A stretch of DNA of 64,000 nucleotides. Origin: Undaria pinnatifida. Lineage: Eukaryota > Sar > Phaeophyceae > Laminariales > Alariaceae. Positions 12,049-23,400 of this stretch are shown here, piece by piece. The DNA is taken from contig JABAKD010000023.1 of the NCBI GenBank assembly GCA_012845835.1, positions 26,577,972 through 26,641,971 on the forward strand, written 5' to 3'. The translations under genes were made by a program, and so were the position numbers. The notes under the pieces were generated by a model. That model worked only from the letters and a program-made list of their open reading frames with translations, searched no databases and was not told the origin of the DNA. Each line of letters begins with the position of its first letter. Position 1 is the stretch's first letter.

Positions 12049-12680
12049 CGACCACCTACACGATCGCCTAGACCTAGCACACGCGTATAACAAGCTGCTA
12101 CATATCTTTGATCTTACAGCCGAAGTGTATTTGAATATTATTTGTGACCTAAACCTCCTAAAAATCCCCCCCCCCCCCTCTTGCTCTCCCTTACTCAAAC
12201 GCCCCACCAAATATCAAAATCCGCCACATTAACAAACACTTCACGCACAGGATATCACCTCATTATCTTTCGAGAGCCATCCATGCCGCTGTGTTTCCCC
12301 CCCCCCCCCCCCTCCAACGCCCCTTCTTTCCCGACCACCTGCACGATCGCGTAGACCTAGCACCACGCGTATAACAAGCTGATACATATCTTTGATCTCA
12401 CAGCCGAAGTCTCACAGCCGAAGTGTATTTGAATATTATTTGTGACCTAAACCTCCTAAAAAATCTCCCCCCCCCCCCCCCCCTCTTGCTCTCCCTTACT
12501 CAAACGCCCCACCAAATATCGAAATCCGCCACATTAATAAACACTTCACGCACAGGATATCACCTCATTATCTTTCGAGAGCCATCCATGCCGCTGTGTC
12601 CCCCCCCCCCCGCCTCGAACGCCACTTTCTTCCCCATCACCCGCACCTTCGCCTAGACCTAGCACCACACGTATAACAAA
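12049..12680. repeat. Tandem duplication of a ~290-300 bp unit containing poly-C tracts
   Basis: Units starting with the accacctacacgatcg-like motif begin near 12049 and 12336, with a partial third near 12637. Each unit contains two pure C runs of about 10-17 bases. The motif cacaggatatcacctcatta is identical in both full units. No gene is present. Confidence 0.85.
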
Positions 12681-12689
12681 CCCCTCACC

Positions 12690-12911
12690 TAAAGCCCTTC
12701 CCCCCCCCCCCCCCGCCCCCCGCCCCCGCCCCCACCCCCCACCCTCCCCCCCCAACCCATCCCAACCCCACCCCCTCGAACACTCCACCCTCTCTTTACT
12801 CACTGATTGTACGACTTATCCCAGAATATACACGATAAACTGATGTATTATTTCCAAAAATGTCACATTTATCCCCTCGAAATAATGTATAGTTTCCAGG
12901 CACATATCGAG

Positions 12912-12943
<32 letters not shown>

Positions 12944-13060
12944 GCCCCCAATAATATACTGGTGCCAAAACCGTCAGATTTATCCCCTCGAAAGGATTTA
13001 TAGCTTACATGCACAAATTGCCCCTTTCCCCCCCCCCCCCCGCCCCCCCTCCAAACCCGC
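12690..13060. repeat. Poly-C tract cluster
   Basis: Long runs of C occur at about 12700-12780, 12917-12943 and 13027-13050, separated by short unique stretches that share a tatcccctcgaaa-like motif. On the minus strand these are G runs able to form G-quadruplexes. The glycine-rich and proline-rich ORFs read here are artefacts of the runs. Confidence 0.8.
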
Positions 13061-14253
13061 TCGCTTTTGATCAAAACCAGGCCCCCCCTTTGCCTTCACA
13101 GCTGTCAGATTTTGTCCCCCTCAGAAAAGGGTTTTATAGTTTCCGCGCACAGACTGACTAAAATCATCCTGTTGACCCTGATAGCTACACTGTAGCTGTA
13201 AGGGGAGTCGCCGACCTATATCCTTAATGAGGACACACAACTCGTAATGCGCGCGATCGGAGTATCACACACAGCTTGCAAAGATGAGTTTCGACGAAAT
13301 CTTCGATCTCACAGCTGGAGTGTATTTTAATTTTTATAATAAATACACACGTTACGCTACAAACAAACTCAAACACCACGGTACGAAACAGCCCACAATG
13401 TGAGGGAATACAATCATGCACCAATGTAACGAACGGATAAAGAGCTATTTTAGTCACACGTACCTAAGTCTCCAATCCCTTGTCCCAACTCTCTCACCGC
13501 TTCTAGTTCGTTTCCTCCGTGTCTACCTTCAGGCTGATCCCTCCCGTCTGCTTGTTGCAACAGCTGCCTGCAAACACCAGTCTCGTCTCAGGCAGTCCTC
13601 TTCCAAGCGCTCGTACAATATAACAGATCTCCGGATGAAACCTCCAACAATGCCTCACGGTAACGATCGCTGTACTCAAGCTCGGTTCGCAGTCACTCAC
13701 GCTCGTGTCAGATCAAGTTCAGGTTCCTTTTTCCCTCGTTTGGTTTTGTGTGTTTTTGGACTGAGGCCGTGAGCAGCACGCTTTCTAGACTGATCGGCGT
13801 TATACAGACCTAGGAAGCATTCCGCCACAGGATTTCATGTGACGTCATGTCAATCCACCGCAACACCCCCCCAGCACGGCTTCTCAGGAATACCGTGCTA
13901 ACCGGGCTGCGGATACACTGGAGTAAAAGTGAGGGCCTTTTCCCACACTTAGTCGTGTTTCGATTACCCTAAGGCTCGAATGAGTGGCGTCTAACATTTT
14001 CATGGATAGGCGTCTCTCAGGGGGTAGGGACCCTGGGCCTCGCGCTTGTTTTTTTTTTCGCATTAGGTCCTAGATCGGTACTGCTGGACTTGCTAGTATT
14101 TCTCATCAAGCGCACCAGCTGAAAGCCTCTTATCCACCACTTCCCGGCTTTCCCAATAACCCGGGTAGGCCGAGGCGTTGATCCTCCTCGCTGGTCGATC
14201 TCCGGCCAACGTCTTCTCCCTTTCTCCATCCGCCTCCACTTCACGTTCCACGT
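13061..14253. other. Region 3' of the Gypsy pol gene; no clear LTR found
   Basis: A block near 13242-13284 (gcgcgatcggagtatcacac) recurs at 22149-22190, outside the Gypsy element. On the minus strand a purine-rich stretch (ggagaaagggagaagac) lies about 20-40 bp beyond the pol stop and could be a polypurine tract. A 3' LTR would start just after it. I could not find a matching copy beyond 20.7 kb, so no LTR is called. Confidence 0.45.
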
Positions 14254-17200
14254 TTACGGGGAACCGGATTGCGAATTTCCGGTCCTCCTACCTTTCAGAA
14301 TTTCACGTTTGTTGAGCTCTTCCCAATCTCCGTCTGCGTACCGAACCCGCCAGTACGGTGACTTGTAGTCGAAGACTTTTGAAAGGTGACGCTTCTTGTT
14401 TCCCTCAGCGTCCGCGAATTCCCTCCAGATTACGGTCCCCACGGGGTGTTGTTTCAACGCTTGTTCGCGGTCGATCCCATCTCTTTCCTTCCGCGTTAGC
14501 GTCGAAGTTGGTCTTGCCCGGCACTCCGCTCCGTGATACGTTTCCCACAGCGCATGGAAAACGTCCAGCTGTAAAGGGGTGAAGCTGTCTCGTGCCTCCT
14601 CTTCGGACAGCCACTGCGACTCTGTGCCATCCACGAATTGTCCCTTGCATCGCCACTTCCAAGCGTTGCCTTGACCCATCACAGCCTTTCTGTCTATTAT
14701 TAGAGTATACATAGGCGACGCTACAATCGACGGCTCCGCTAGTCCGAAGTCAACTCCCCATGCCAGGTGAGCAAATTCGTTTTCGAAGTCGTGACGGAGG
14801 TCGTCCGGACGAAAGTGGAACATCTTGATATTCGATGCTGACGCCCGTCGTCGGCGAATCCCTCGCCCATTCATCGTGACGATGTAGCTGAGTCCTGGTA
14901 AGACAACTTCAGTCACCTCCCAAGGTCCGGTCCAGTGCTCGTTGGCTAGTTTATGATGTATCCCTTCCCTTGCCATCACAGACTCCGCCTCCTTCACCAG
15001 CACCTTATCTCCGACAACAACACGGGTGCCTACCGAGGTCTGACCGATTTCAGCATTCCGACTCTCACGACTTTTCTGCCTGTCTTCATGTCTTTTCGAT
15101 AAAGCCATCCGTACATCCCGTACCTCCTTGTACGCTTGACGTTTGTCGGCCACGTAACTGTGCATCCCGCCTCTGAAATCACCACCATCTATCTCAGGGT
15201 GCGTAGCATCAAGTTGCGTGCGTGCATCACGACCGAAGAACAGACGGAAGGGAGTTGGCTTCCCCGGCAGGCGCAGGTCCGGCGTGGTACGATGGATCCA
15301 CAATGCCGGTTGTACGTATTCGTCCCATCTGCGAGGCCAGGTCTTGCACAGTTCTCCTAGTGCTTCGTGTAGCCACCCCCCCAATCTCTCCACCGTCCCC
15401 TGTGCACGTGGATGATCGGCAGGCCCATAGGCGATGGTCACGTTCAACCACTTACATAAGTGTTGCATCACCTCTGCCGTGAACTCGGATCCCGGATCAC
15501 TGCGAACATGCAGCGGTAGCCCAAAAGTAAGCATCACTTCGAGCAGTTTCCTCGCTACTCCGATTGCTTCTTTCGTAGGGAGTGGAAAGGCGAACAAGAA
15601 CTTGCTGGCTTTGTCAACCGCTACCAGTAGAACTTTGTTGCCTGCGTCCGACTTCATCCCCATGTCCTGGATGTCGACTTCGAGTACTTCTCCGGGTCGT
15701 AGAAACCTCGACGGTAGCATGGCAACCCGTTGACTCGCTGACCGCTTGCGACGTCTGCACCCACACGAGAGGACGTAGTCTCTAACGTCCTTAATGAGGG
15801 TGGGCCAGCAGTACCAATGACTAATCAAGGCTGTAGTTCGTGCCGTCCCCGGATGCCCATAGGTGCTGTGCGCCAGCGCCATAATCCCTGGAACGAGAGA
15901 TCGGGGAACTGCAAGTCGTGGGATATTTCCCCGAGGTGCCATCCACAAGAGGCCGTTATCATCCATCACATATTCGCCACCTCCTGATCCTCGGTTTCCC
16001 GCTTCCTGGAGTTCTTTCCAAATCTTGCCAAGTACCATATCTTCGCACTGCCTCTGCATCAGCTGTGGCAAATCCTGGAGAATAGCTGTCACCCTTTCCA
16101 ACATGGATGGCTCTGACCGCTGGGATCCCTTGGCCTCTTTCCCTGATCCGCTTGAACGGCTGCTGGTGTCCTTTGGTGATTCCTCCAACGGATCACGTTG
16201 CCGTTTCGGTCTCGGGATGGGCTCTCTCTGACCCCTGCGTTTGCGTGGGCGATCAACTTCCACTGGTAATTCAGTAGTAGTGACCGTCTGCGCCTTTGCA
16301 TTCTCCATATCCTCCTCCTCAGGTAACGGCGGTTCTGCCTCCCAGACAACCTCCGGTTCCTGGGAAGTGGCCTTTGCCTGCGATCTCGTGACCGCTCTTG
16401 TCACCTCAAAGGCTTTCGATGCTGCGAGGTAATCTTCAAACACCATGCAGGCCAACCCTTCTAGTTCCGCCACCTCTGGTACCGGTTTTCCCAGTAAGCC
16501 TTGAACAGCTAGTTCAACTAATACTGCTCGTGGCATTGGAGGAGACGTGAAATCTGCGATGACGTTTGCCGCTGCGCTTTGGCTAACCGTTTGCGGGATC
16601 ACGTAGTGCTCTTGCCCTGTGGTGATTTTGGCGTAGTCGTTGAAGTGCAACTCTTTGGCTTTTTCAAGGCGTGCCGCATCCGCTGGGTGTGCGATATCCC
16701 ATTCGGTTGGCTTTTCCCCCATGATGTGAGCACGGTTCAGAGAGATGATGGGTTCGTTGAACGAGTAAATCGCTCGCTCTCCGTTACCTCTTTTCAAGAA
16801 GAATCCGCCTCTTCGTCCCAGAAATTCCCCTAATTCCTGAACTGGTTGCTTCACCTTCTCCAACCTCCGCTTCCAAACGGCTAACTTCCTTTTTGTGGCA
16901 AGGCCTCCCTTGATTCCTAGCACGAATGTCCGTTTCCTCCTCCACGGAATCCCTACTTGGCTCGCTAGTATCTCCACTTTGTCCACGATGTATGACTCTC
17001 GTTCCAAAGCGGGGAGAATCTCCTCGTTCCACATCGTCGTTCGCAGAAGGTTGCCCAAACATTCGAGTATGAAAACTCGTGCGTCTGAAGCGATGGCAGC
17101 TTGGGCTAGGCTACTCGCTCCGGACATTCCCTCCTTCTCTCGTATCCCTTCAAACCTCCTGCAGGCGTCACCGACCACTACGTCTGGTTTCACCTCTCTC

Positions 17201-18948
17201 AACATGGTTAGGCATTCCGGCGACCCTGTTGTCACCCTAAGAAGCTTCGCACCTTTGTCCAGTCCGTTTGCTCTGATGCATTCCAGTGCTCTCCAGTCCT
17301 GGTCTACTGCTCCCCTGACCGTCAGCAACCCTTCTGATGCAAGGATGCTGCCTCCCCCCCCACAGTCGAGCATGACCACCACTGGAAACTCCGGTGCAAC
17401 GACAAGCTTGGCCTGTTGAGTATCTGCCTCTGATGGGTCTGTAGGTGTGAGTGCGACGGCTCCAAGTACTGTAAGACTTTGAGTACTAGATCCGTCCACA
17501 TCTTCTACTCCTAAGGTTTCGAGGTGTACGCCGTCGAGCACTGGCCCCTGTGGCCCTTTGTAAACGTTTGGCAACGACTCGTCTCCTGGAAAAGAGTCGT
17601 CGAAATTTTCGATCACGATGCTCTTGTTCGGTAACCGCGACATGGCGTCTGGGAGCTGATGTTGTGTCCCCGGCCTCCACTTCAAGGTTATGTCGTGCTC
17701 CATCAACCTCAGAGCCCAGCGGTGGTATTTCGGTGTGAGAGATTGGCTTTTGAAGAGTCAAGTCAACGCCGAACAGTCCGTGATGAGCGTGAACGGTCGT
17801 CCCCAAAGATAGGGTTGGAATTTGTTTACTGCCCACATGACCGCCATGCATTCACGGTCCGTTGCTGACCTTTTGGAGTCTCCTCTCGACCACCTTTTGC
17901 TGCCATACGCCATCACCTTTTCCACTCCTTAAATGCATTGTGTTAGCACCGCTCCTGCTCCTATCTCACTGCCATCGGTGGACAGCGAGAACGGTTCTGT
18001 CCACACCGGCAGGGCTAGGATTGGAGGTGACGTCAAAGCTTCGATAAGCGCATCAAAAGCTTTGTTCTGCTTTTCTCCCCATGGGACTTTCTCTTTCTTC
18101 GCTCTCTTGGTTCTGAACCTTGGATCTCTCAGCAAGTCGGAAATGGGGGCCACCACCGTGCTATACTGGGGTACGAACTGTCGTAAGTATCCTGTCATTC
18201 CCAGCAACACTCGCACTTCGTCCACCGTGTTCGGCCTGGACAGCTGCGTGATAGCATCGATCTTGCTCGGGGCTGACCTGGTACCAAGTCTATCCACGAT
18301 CATGACGACGAACTCCATGACCGACTGACAGAAATGCGATTTCTGAAAATTTACGGTTAAACGTCCTTGCCTTAGACACTCTAACGTTTCTCGCAGCAGT
18401 ACCCACTGACCTTCAAGGGTTTTCGACGGGATGGCGATGTCGTCCAACCAATTCTTGATTCCCCTATCCTTGACGGTTAACAGTCGCCCTCCAACGTAGT
18501 TGGCAAACGCCGAAGGCACTGTCTTCAACCCGAAGCCGCAGCGAACGTATTCGTACAGTTTTCCGTCAGCGTCTCGAAATGCTGTCAGGTGTCGATCATC
18601 CTCATGGATCTCGAGCTGTAAGAATCCTGAAGCTAAATCGATGCTAGAAAAATACTTCGACCTTTCAATCTCATCCATAATATGTTGCAAGTCTCCGAGT
18701 CCACCACTCTGTGATTTGAGAAGCGCATTGATACCTCGAAAATCCTGTACAACCCGCACTGTCCCATCTTTCTTGCGAACCGTCGAACAATTGGCGGCCC
18801 ACTCGGAAGTTGATTCCCGAATGGATCCATTCTTCAGGAGTTTCACCACCTCAGTTTGAATCATCTCGCGCTGTTCCGGGCTGTAGTGTCGAATGGGGTC
18901 CACGTATGGCTTGACGTTGGGATCTTTGAGCTCCAGTCGCATGGGCAC
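14254..18948 (-). pseudogene. pol: Gypsy pol: RT - RNase H - DNA methyltransferase-like - integrase - Tudor-like, two in-frame stops
   Basis: One frame runs from 18948 to 14254, interrupted only by TAA (17931-17929) and TGA (17760-17758). The RT has FLQLEIHEDDRHLTAFRDA and a WLDD active site in place of the usual YVDD. RNase H begins FSLSTDGSEIGAGAVL and ends LPDAMSRL. In the 1150-residue segment starting at 17706, residues about 105-400 match C5-cytosine methyltransferase motifs: I (MLDCGGGGS), IV with catalytic-type Cys182 (GDACRRF), VI with Glu215 (FILECLG), VIII (IPWRRKRTFVLG) and X (SPPMPRAVL). The integrase has His613/His618, Cys648/Cys650 and a DD35E triad at Asp678, Asp737 and Glu773. 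The C-terminus (YWRVRYADGDWEEL) is Tudor-like. The stops look like a point change in a Gln codon and one in a Trp codon. The retroelement call is certain; methyltransferase activity is not. Confidence 0.88.
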
Positions 18949-19602
18949 TCTTGGGGTTGACCGAGAACACGTCGATGTACTCGTTGAGAATGCCCATCAA
19001 TGTGTCCTTTGCGCTCGGACTGAGCTGTCCGAAGTTGGCCTCTCCCAGGTCCACCTTGGGGGCTTCGCTCGTAATCTCTGCGATTTCACCCCCTTTGTTG
19101 CATTGCTCCGGTGGTCTCCCTTTGTCTTTCTTTTTGATCCCGTCGTCGTGTTTGGGGCTTGTCGGTTCTTCCGACACCGGGTTCATGAGTGACTTCATGC
19201 GTTCCCGATCGTAATTGCTAACAGCGTAAACCGTGGCAATCACCAGCCCCCCCTGGATCTTCACATTATCCTGGGTAACATTCGACAACCAACATTGAAG
19301 TGGTATATCTGGGAACCACCACTGTGCCCCCCTTGGCACTCCTAGATCCACTCCTAGTTATAATCATAGCGGTTAGTTGGCGTTACCACTACGAGCTGCT
19401 GCACTTGAGGCTGAGGGTCTTTGACAAAAGCGTCTACCTGGATACTGGTACCACATGGAACCTCTACGTCTTTTGCAATGCGTAGTTTCCAGTGCAGAGT
19501 GCCTTCGTCCTCCCAAACAGAGTTTCCTAACTCCATAATCCCCGCTGGGATCTTCGGTCCCTCCAATTCTTCCGGTTCTTGCTCGTCCGTTGACGGTTTC
19601 AC
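18949..19602 (-). pseudogene. Gypsy protease-RT linker, frameshifted
   Basis: Two adjacent frames (19602-19354 and 19351 downward) give PAGIMELGNSVWEDEGTLHW and then SAKDTLMGILNEYIDVFSVN. The latter is the usual acidic stretch just before a Gypsy reverse transcriptase (a short ORF-end helix then the FSVN motif). The frame must shift by one or two bases near 18950 to enter the RT frame at VPMRLELKDPNVKPY. Confidence 0.7.
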
Positions 19603-19617
19603 CGCGCAATAGTGGTC

Positions 19618-20060
19618 TCATTCGGCACACATCGCTCCTGCCGCGGCCTCTCCGACCTCCTTCGGGGCGAATGGTACCCACGCTGAGGATGGTGTCGGCC
19701 GTAAACCCTCCTCACCATCGAAGCTGATGATACTTCGATTGTCCTTCATGAACGCGGCTCCAAGCACTATCGCATACGGAAGTCCCTCACCACCCTGAAC
19801 TTCACAGGGAAGATTTGGTCGACCGGTGCAAAGACTAGTGGTAGCAAGCACGAGCCTACCACTTCCATCGGGGGTACGGCGCTGTTCTTTGGGTTCGCTG
19901 CGCGGAGTAGGCCGTCTCCCGTTGGGTTTATCAGCGACTTTCCCCTAACCATCACGTTCTTCAATGGGTTCGATGAACTGCCGTGACACGTAGTTTCCTC
20001 CACCCGCCTCAGTATCCACCAGCACCGCAATCGGAAGTCGCCGGCTCGAGCTCGTTGCAT
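19618..20060 (-). pseudogene. Retroviral-type aspartic protease remnant
   Basis: The flap-proximal motif reads VLVDTEAGGGNYVSRQF, where functional proteases of this class have DTG or DSG. Here the third residue is Glu, consistent with a G-to-A change. The rest of the domain is spread over two other frames (AVPPMEVVGSCLLPL, then AIVLGAAFMKDNRSIISFD), the last matching the conserved C-terminal strand of Gypsy proteases. At least two frameshifts are needed, so it is not functional. Confidence 0.75.
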
Positions 20061-20141
20061 GCCACAACGTTGCATGAACCCAAACCTGTGACGTCTTAGT
20101 TTGCATTGCTCCCATTTCTGATCGGTGAGAGGAACTCTCTG

Positions 20142-20312
20142 AACCCTGGCTGCTGTTAACCAGTGAACCCTGACTGCTGTTGGCCAGCTGGTTGTTGTTT
20201 GACCAGTGAACCCTGGCTGCTGTTGGCCAGTGATTCCTGCCTGCTGTTGACCTGCAAACCCTGGCTGCTGTTGGCCAGCAAACCCTGGCTGTTGTTGGCC
20301 AGCGACCTTGGC
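20142..20312 (-). repeat. ~27-bp tandem repeat, about six units, coding for Asn/Ser/Gln-rich peptide
   Basis: The unit ccctggctgctgttggccag recurs with small changes. On the minus strand it encodes repeats of the type LANSSQG in one frame and AGQQQPGF in another. It sits between the gag-like region and protease of the Gypsy element. Confidence 0.85.
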
Positions 20313-20329
20313 GCCATCCGAGGTCCCCA

Positions 20330-20683
20330 TCGCGATCTAGGGTTCGGTGGTGCTTCTCTTGGGGTTGTCCGTGGACCCCATCGTCCTCCGATTCCAAACG
20401 GTGACGGTAGGGAGGGAGCGGACATCTGATTGTACCCGCCTCCCGTTCCTACAAGATTTGCCAGTCCTGCTGCCCCTTGTCCTGCACCACCCTGAGGACC
20501 CCATCCAACCTGGCCGCCCTGTGGTGGGCCTCCAGCCTGGCCGCTCTGTGACGGGCCTCCCTGTGGTGGGCCTCCCCTCGGGTAAGGTGCACCAAAAGGT
20601 CCCCAAAAAGGTCCCCCTCTTCCTGCCATGTTATTTCCTCCAATCACTCCTCCCCCCCCGTCCCCTCGGGTAGGGTGCACCAA
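20330..20683 (-). pseudogene. Gag-like low-complexity Gly/Pro/Gln region of the Gypsy element
   Basis: The frame beginning at 20683 is rich in GGPPQGG-type motifs and runs in the same direction as pol. It occupies the gag position but shows neither a capsid fold signature nor a CCHC knuckle. It may be what is left of a gag C-terminus with the 5' part of the element lost. The identification rests on position. Confidence 0.4.
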
Positions 20684-20845
20684 AAGGTCCCCAAAAAGGT
20701 CCCCCCAAAAGGTCCCCCTCTTCCTGCCATGTTATTTCCTCCAATCACTCCTCCCCCCCCGTCCCCTCGGGTAGGGTGCACCAAAAGGTCCACAAAAGGT
20801 CCCCCTCTCCCTGCCATGTTATTTCCTCCAATCACTCCTCCCCCC
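20575..20845 (+). repeat. ~90-100 bp tandem repeat, three units
   Basis: The stretch gtgcaccaaaaggtcccc, followed by ttcctgccatgttatttcct and a C run, begins near 20585, 20673 and 20773. It lies at the upstream border of the recognisable Gypsy element, where the 5' LTR or gag would be expected. Confidence 0.85.
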
Positions 20846-22650
20846 TCCCCGGGACGCCGCCCGTTTCCCTTTGACGAAACCTCTCGCTTTGCTGTCGTGT
20901 AGAGTAAGATGACACGACGGACTCGACGACGCTGTGTTGTATCCGACGAATGGAGCTGTGCAGTAGGAGCTGTGCAGTATGCGACGGACTCGATGAGGCT
21001 GCGTGGTACACGATGTACTCGACGAAGCTGCGTTGTATAAGGTGAAGATGGTATCCAACGATGCAGTCTAGGGAGACGAGTGGAGTCCAGGGGATCGATG
21101 GAGTCTAGTAACACCAAGTTGTCCGCACCAAACGGGTATAAACAGTGGCTTGGGACAAGGTGGGTGGGAAAGAGGGGTGGTGAAAGGTTTCGAGTACATG
21201 CATATTGACCTTCCTGGTTTGTTGAAAGTTGTCCCCTTATCATAATATACATGCAACCCTTCGAAAGCTCAAGTCTTCACTAACAGAGTAAGGTATGGAA
21301 TCCCTTAGGCATCTAAGACACAACACTGATAAATATTAATGTATTCTTCACAAACCCCAAAATTCCAACGTACTTATCACGCTTCCCCCTATTCTAATAT
21401 GATAATGTTCTTGAACCCTGTTTCCAATTCCGGTAAGTTCTTAGCATGACAAAAAACAGCTATAGAAAGGCTTACATTCCCCATACATAATTAAAAACCA
21501 GAACCAGTTTGCAGTATCACTACTCTTGAAACACCTGTGAGAACGACCTTGCAGTACCTATACAACCTGCGAAGACACAAAATCCCCATCACAAAGGCCA
21601 AAACCAAATTGCCTGCAAAAAAACTCTTGCCTTACGGTCGTCTCACAGTATGCAACAAGTGTAGATCAACTAACAGACCCGAACAAATTTTCAACCCGTA
21701 TGATGAACGCAAGCACATCCCTACAGTGACTTATCACGTATGAACTTACTCGTCATCGGCACTGATGATAATCCTTTCCCGATGTCCTATTATTGGTCTC
21801 GTATTATTTAATCTACTTCTTACATTTTATACAACTTAGTCAGCCCTTGCTATATTTTTCCAAAACAACCCAGCCCGTAGATTACGATTTCGCGTAGTAT
21901 AAATACCAACTTGTGTACTATTCTATACAAGGTAAAATAAGCAAGACCAACCTGTATACTATTCTTCCGTACAGCAATTGCTGATCCTCCAGACCAATCG
22001 ATTTCTCATGCTTTACAAGGTGCAACAAACGAGTAACCCCAATAATAACGTCTACATATAATACTCTATACTCACAACCGTACACTATTTTGACCATATA
22101 GTCTATACAGCAGTAGTAGGTATATGTATGAGCAAATGATGTATAATACGTAATACGCGCGATCGGAGTATCACACATAGCTTGCAAAATATATTTTTTA
22201 TTACCACCTGGTACATTATTTTACTGGTTCAACAGTCCATGTTACTCCCTTTTCACCATCCTGCCTACATAAATACCCCCCCCCGACTTGCATTTAGGCA
22301 AGGCTTACTAGCAGGCAGGGATGCATGTATGTCTTTTCCAGTTCAAAATTTTGAAAAAATTGGTTTACGGATATTGTCAAAATTAAAATACACTCCAGTT
22401 GTGAGATCGCATTGTACCATCGCTGCTGTATGCATCCGTTATCGATTGAGTATGTACTGGTACCCGAACAAACAAAAGATATTTTTTTCAGGCAAAATCA
22501 GGTATACCCGTTCAGTTTGGCGTCAAAATTGGTGCAGCACAAAAAAAACAAGAGCATATCACAAACGACATGCAGAACATATGATACGCACGTATACAGC
22601 ACGATAACATACATACCTGGTACAACAATGCAGAAGTACTCGTCGTAAGA
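20846..22650. other. AT-richer stretch without recognisable genes
   Basis: From about 20880 to 21060 short cgacggactcgacg-type motifs recur. From about 21250 to 22650 the sequence is visibly richer in A and T than its surroundings. A block at 22149-22190 repeats 13242-13284. The ORFs are short and unsupported. Confidence 0.5.
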
Positions 22651-22711
22651 GTAAGACCTACTATTATGGCGAATACAAGGGGCTACGCCGGCGGCCTGGA
22701 CGGCCGCCGGT
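22651..22711 (+). repeat. Single end of a TIR-element family plus GC-rich hairpin
   Basis: The motif taagacctactattatggcg matches the left terminal inverted repeat of the element at 46933-47631. It is followed by a short hairpin (ccggcggcc, loop tggac, ggccgccgg). No partner end was found nearby, so this is probably a truncated copy or a shared end motif. Confidence 0.6.
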
Positions 22712-22948
22712 CGCAGCGCAGGATAGTAAATATTAAGAGGGTAAGAAGTAATGCCAAGAGTTAGACGAAGTTTGTTAATTCATATGTGGGAGATACTGGA
22801 AAGGGAAAATGCTGACAAATTTTTCCCGATTTCCCGTGTGCGGCGGAACAAAGCGAGAAGGCAGCCTGGAAATTATGGGAGAGCATGGCGGTTCACCCCA
22901 GCTGGGTGACGCTCTGCGTTGCTACGCAGAAAGGCGCGGCCACAGCTG

Positions 22949-23400
22949 CTGCTGTGCATATACCATTTGTAGCTTCGTGAAGCTGCTGTGCATATACCAT
23001 TTGTAGCTTCGTGATGCTGCTGTGCATATACCATTTGTAGCTTCGTGATGCTGCAGGCTCATCATAGCTTCAGCTACTGCTGTACATCATGTACATGTAC
23101 GTGCTGCTGTAGACTACCGGGGGTTCAAAAATATTGATAGTTCGCAGTTCTCCACGACGCCTAGCTGCTGCTGTGCATCTACCATTTGTAGCTTCGTGAT
23201 TCTGCTGTGCATATACCATTTGTAGCTTCGTGATGCTGCTGTGCATATACCATTTGTAGCTTCGTGATGCTGCAGGCTCATCATAGCTTCAGCTACTGCT
23301 GTACATCATGTATATGTATACGTGCTGATGTAGACTACCGGGGTTCAAAAATATTGAGAGTTCGCAGTTCTCCACTACGCCTGGGTGGCAGTGTTCTCGG
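22949..23400 (+). repeat. Nested tandem repeat: ~220-bp units built from 34-bp subunits
   Basis: The 34-bp subunit gctgctgtgcatataccatt, continuing tgtagcttcgtgat, occurs three times at about 22950-23050 and three times at about 23163-23270. Each set is followed by aggctcatcatagcttcagc and then by ggggttcaaaaatattga. The larger unit of about 215-220 bp is therefore itself duplicated. Confidence 0.85.

Larger units (their letters stand above)
14254..20683 (-). mobile_element. Degenerate Ty3/Gypsy retrotransposon carrying a cytosine methyltransferase-like domain
   Basis: Read on the minus strand, the order is low-complexity gag-like region, aspartic protease, reverse transcriptase, RNase H, DNA-methyltransferase-like domain, integrase and Tudor-like tail. 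RT before integrase is the Ty3/Gypsy order. The element is inactive: frameshifts in protease and before RT, two nonsense codons around RNase H, no zinc-knuckle gag and no identifiable LTR pair. The outer limits are the limits of recognisable coding sequence. Confidence 0.85.

Noticed and set aside
14017-14244. Additional coding exon after the Gypsy pol stop
   Set aside because: It is a basic, low-information frame in the expected 3' untranslated/LTR position.
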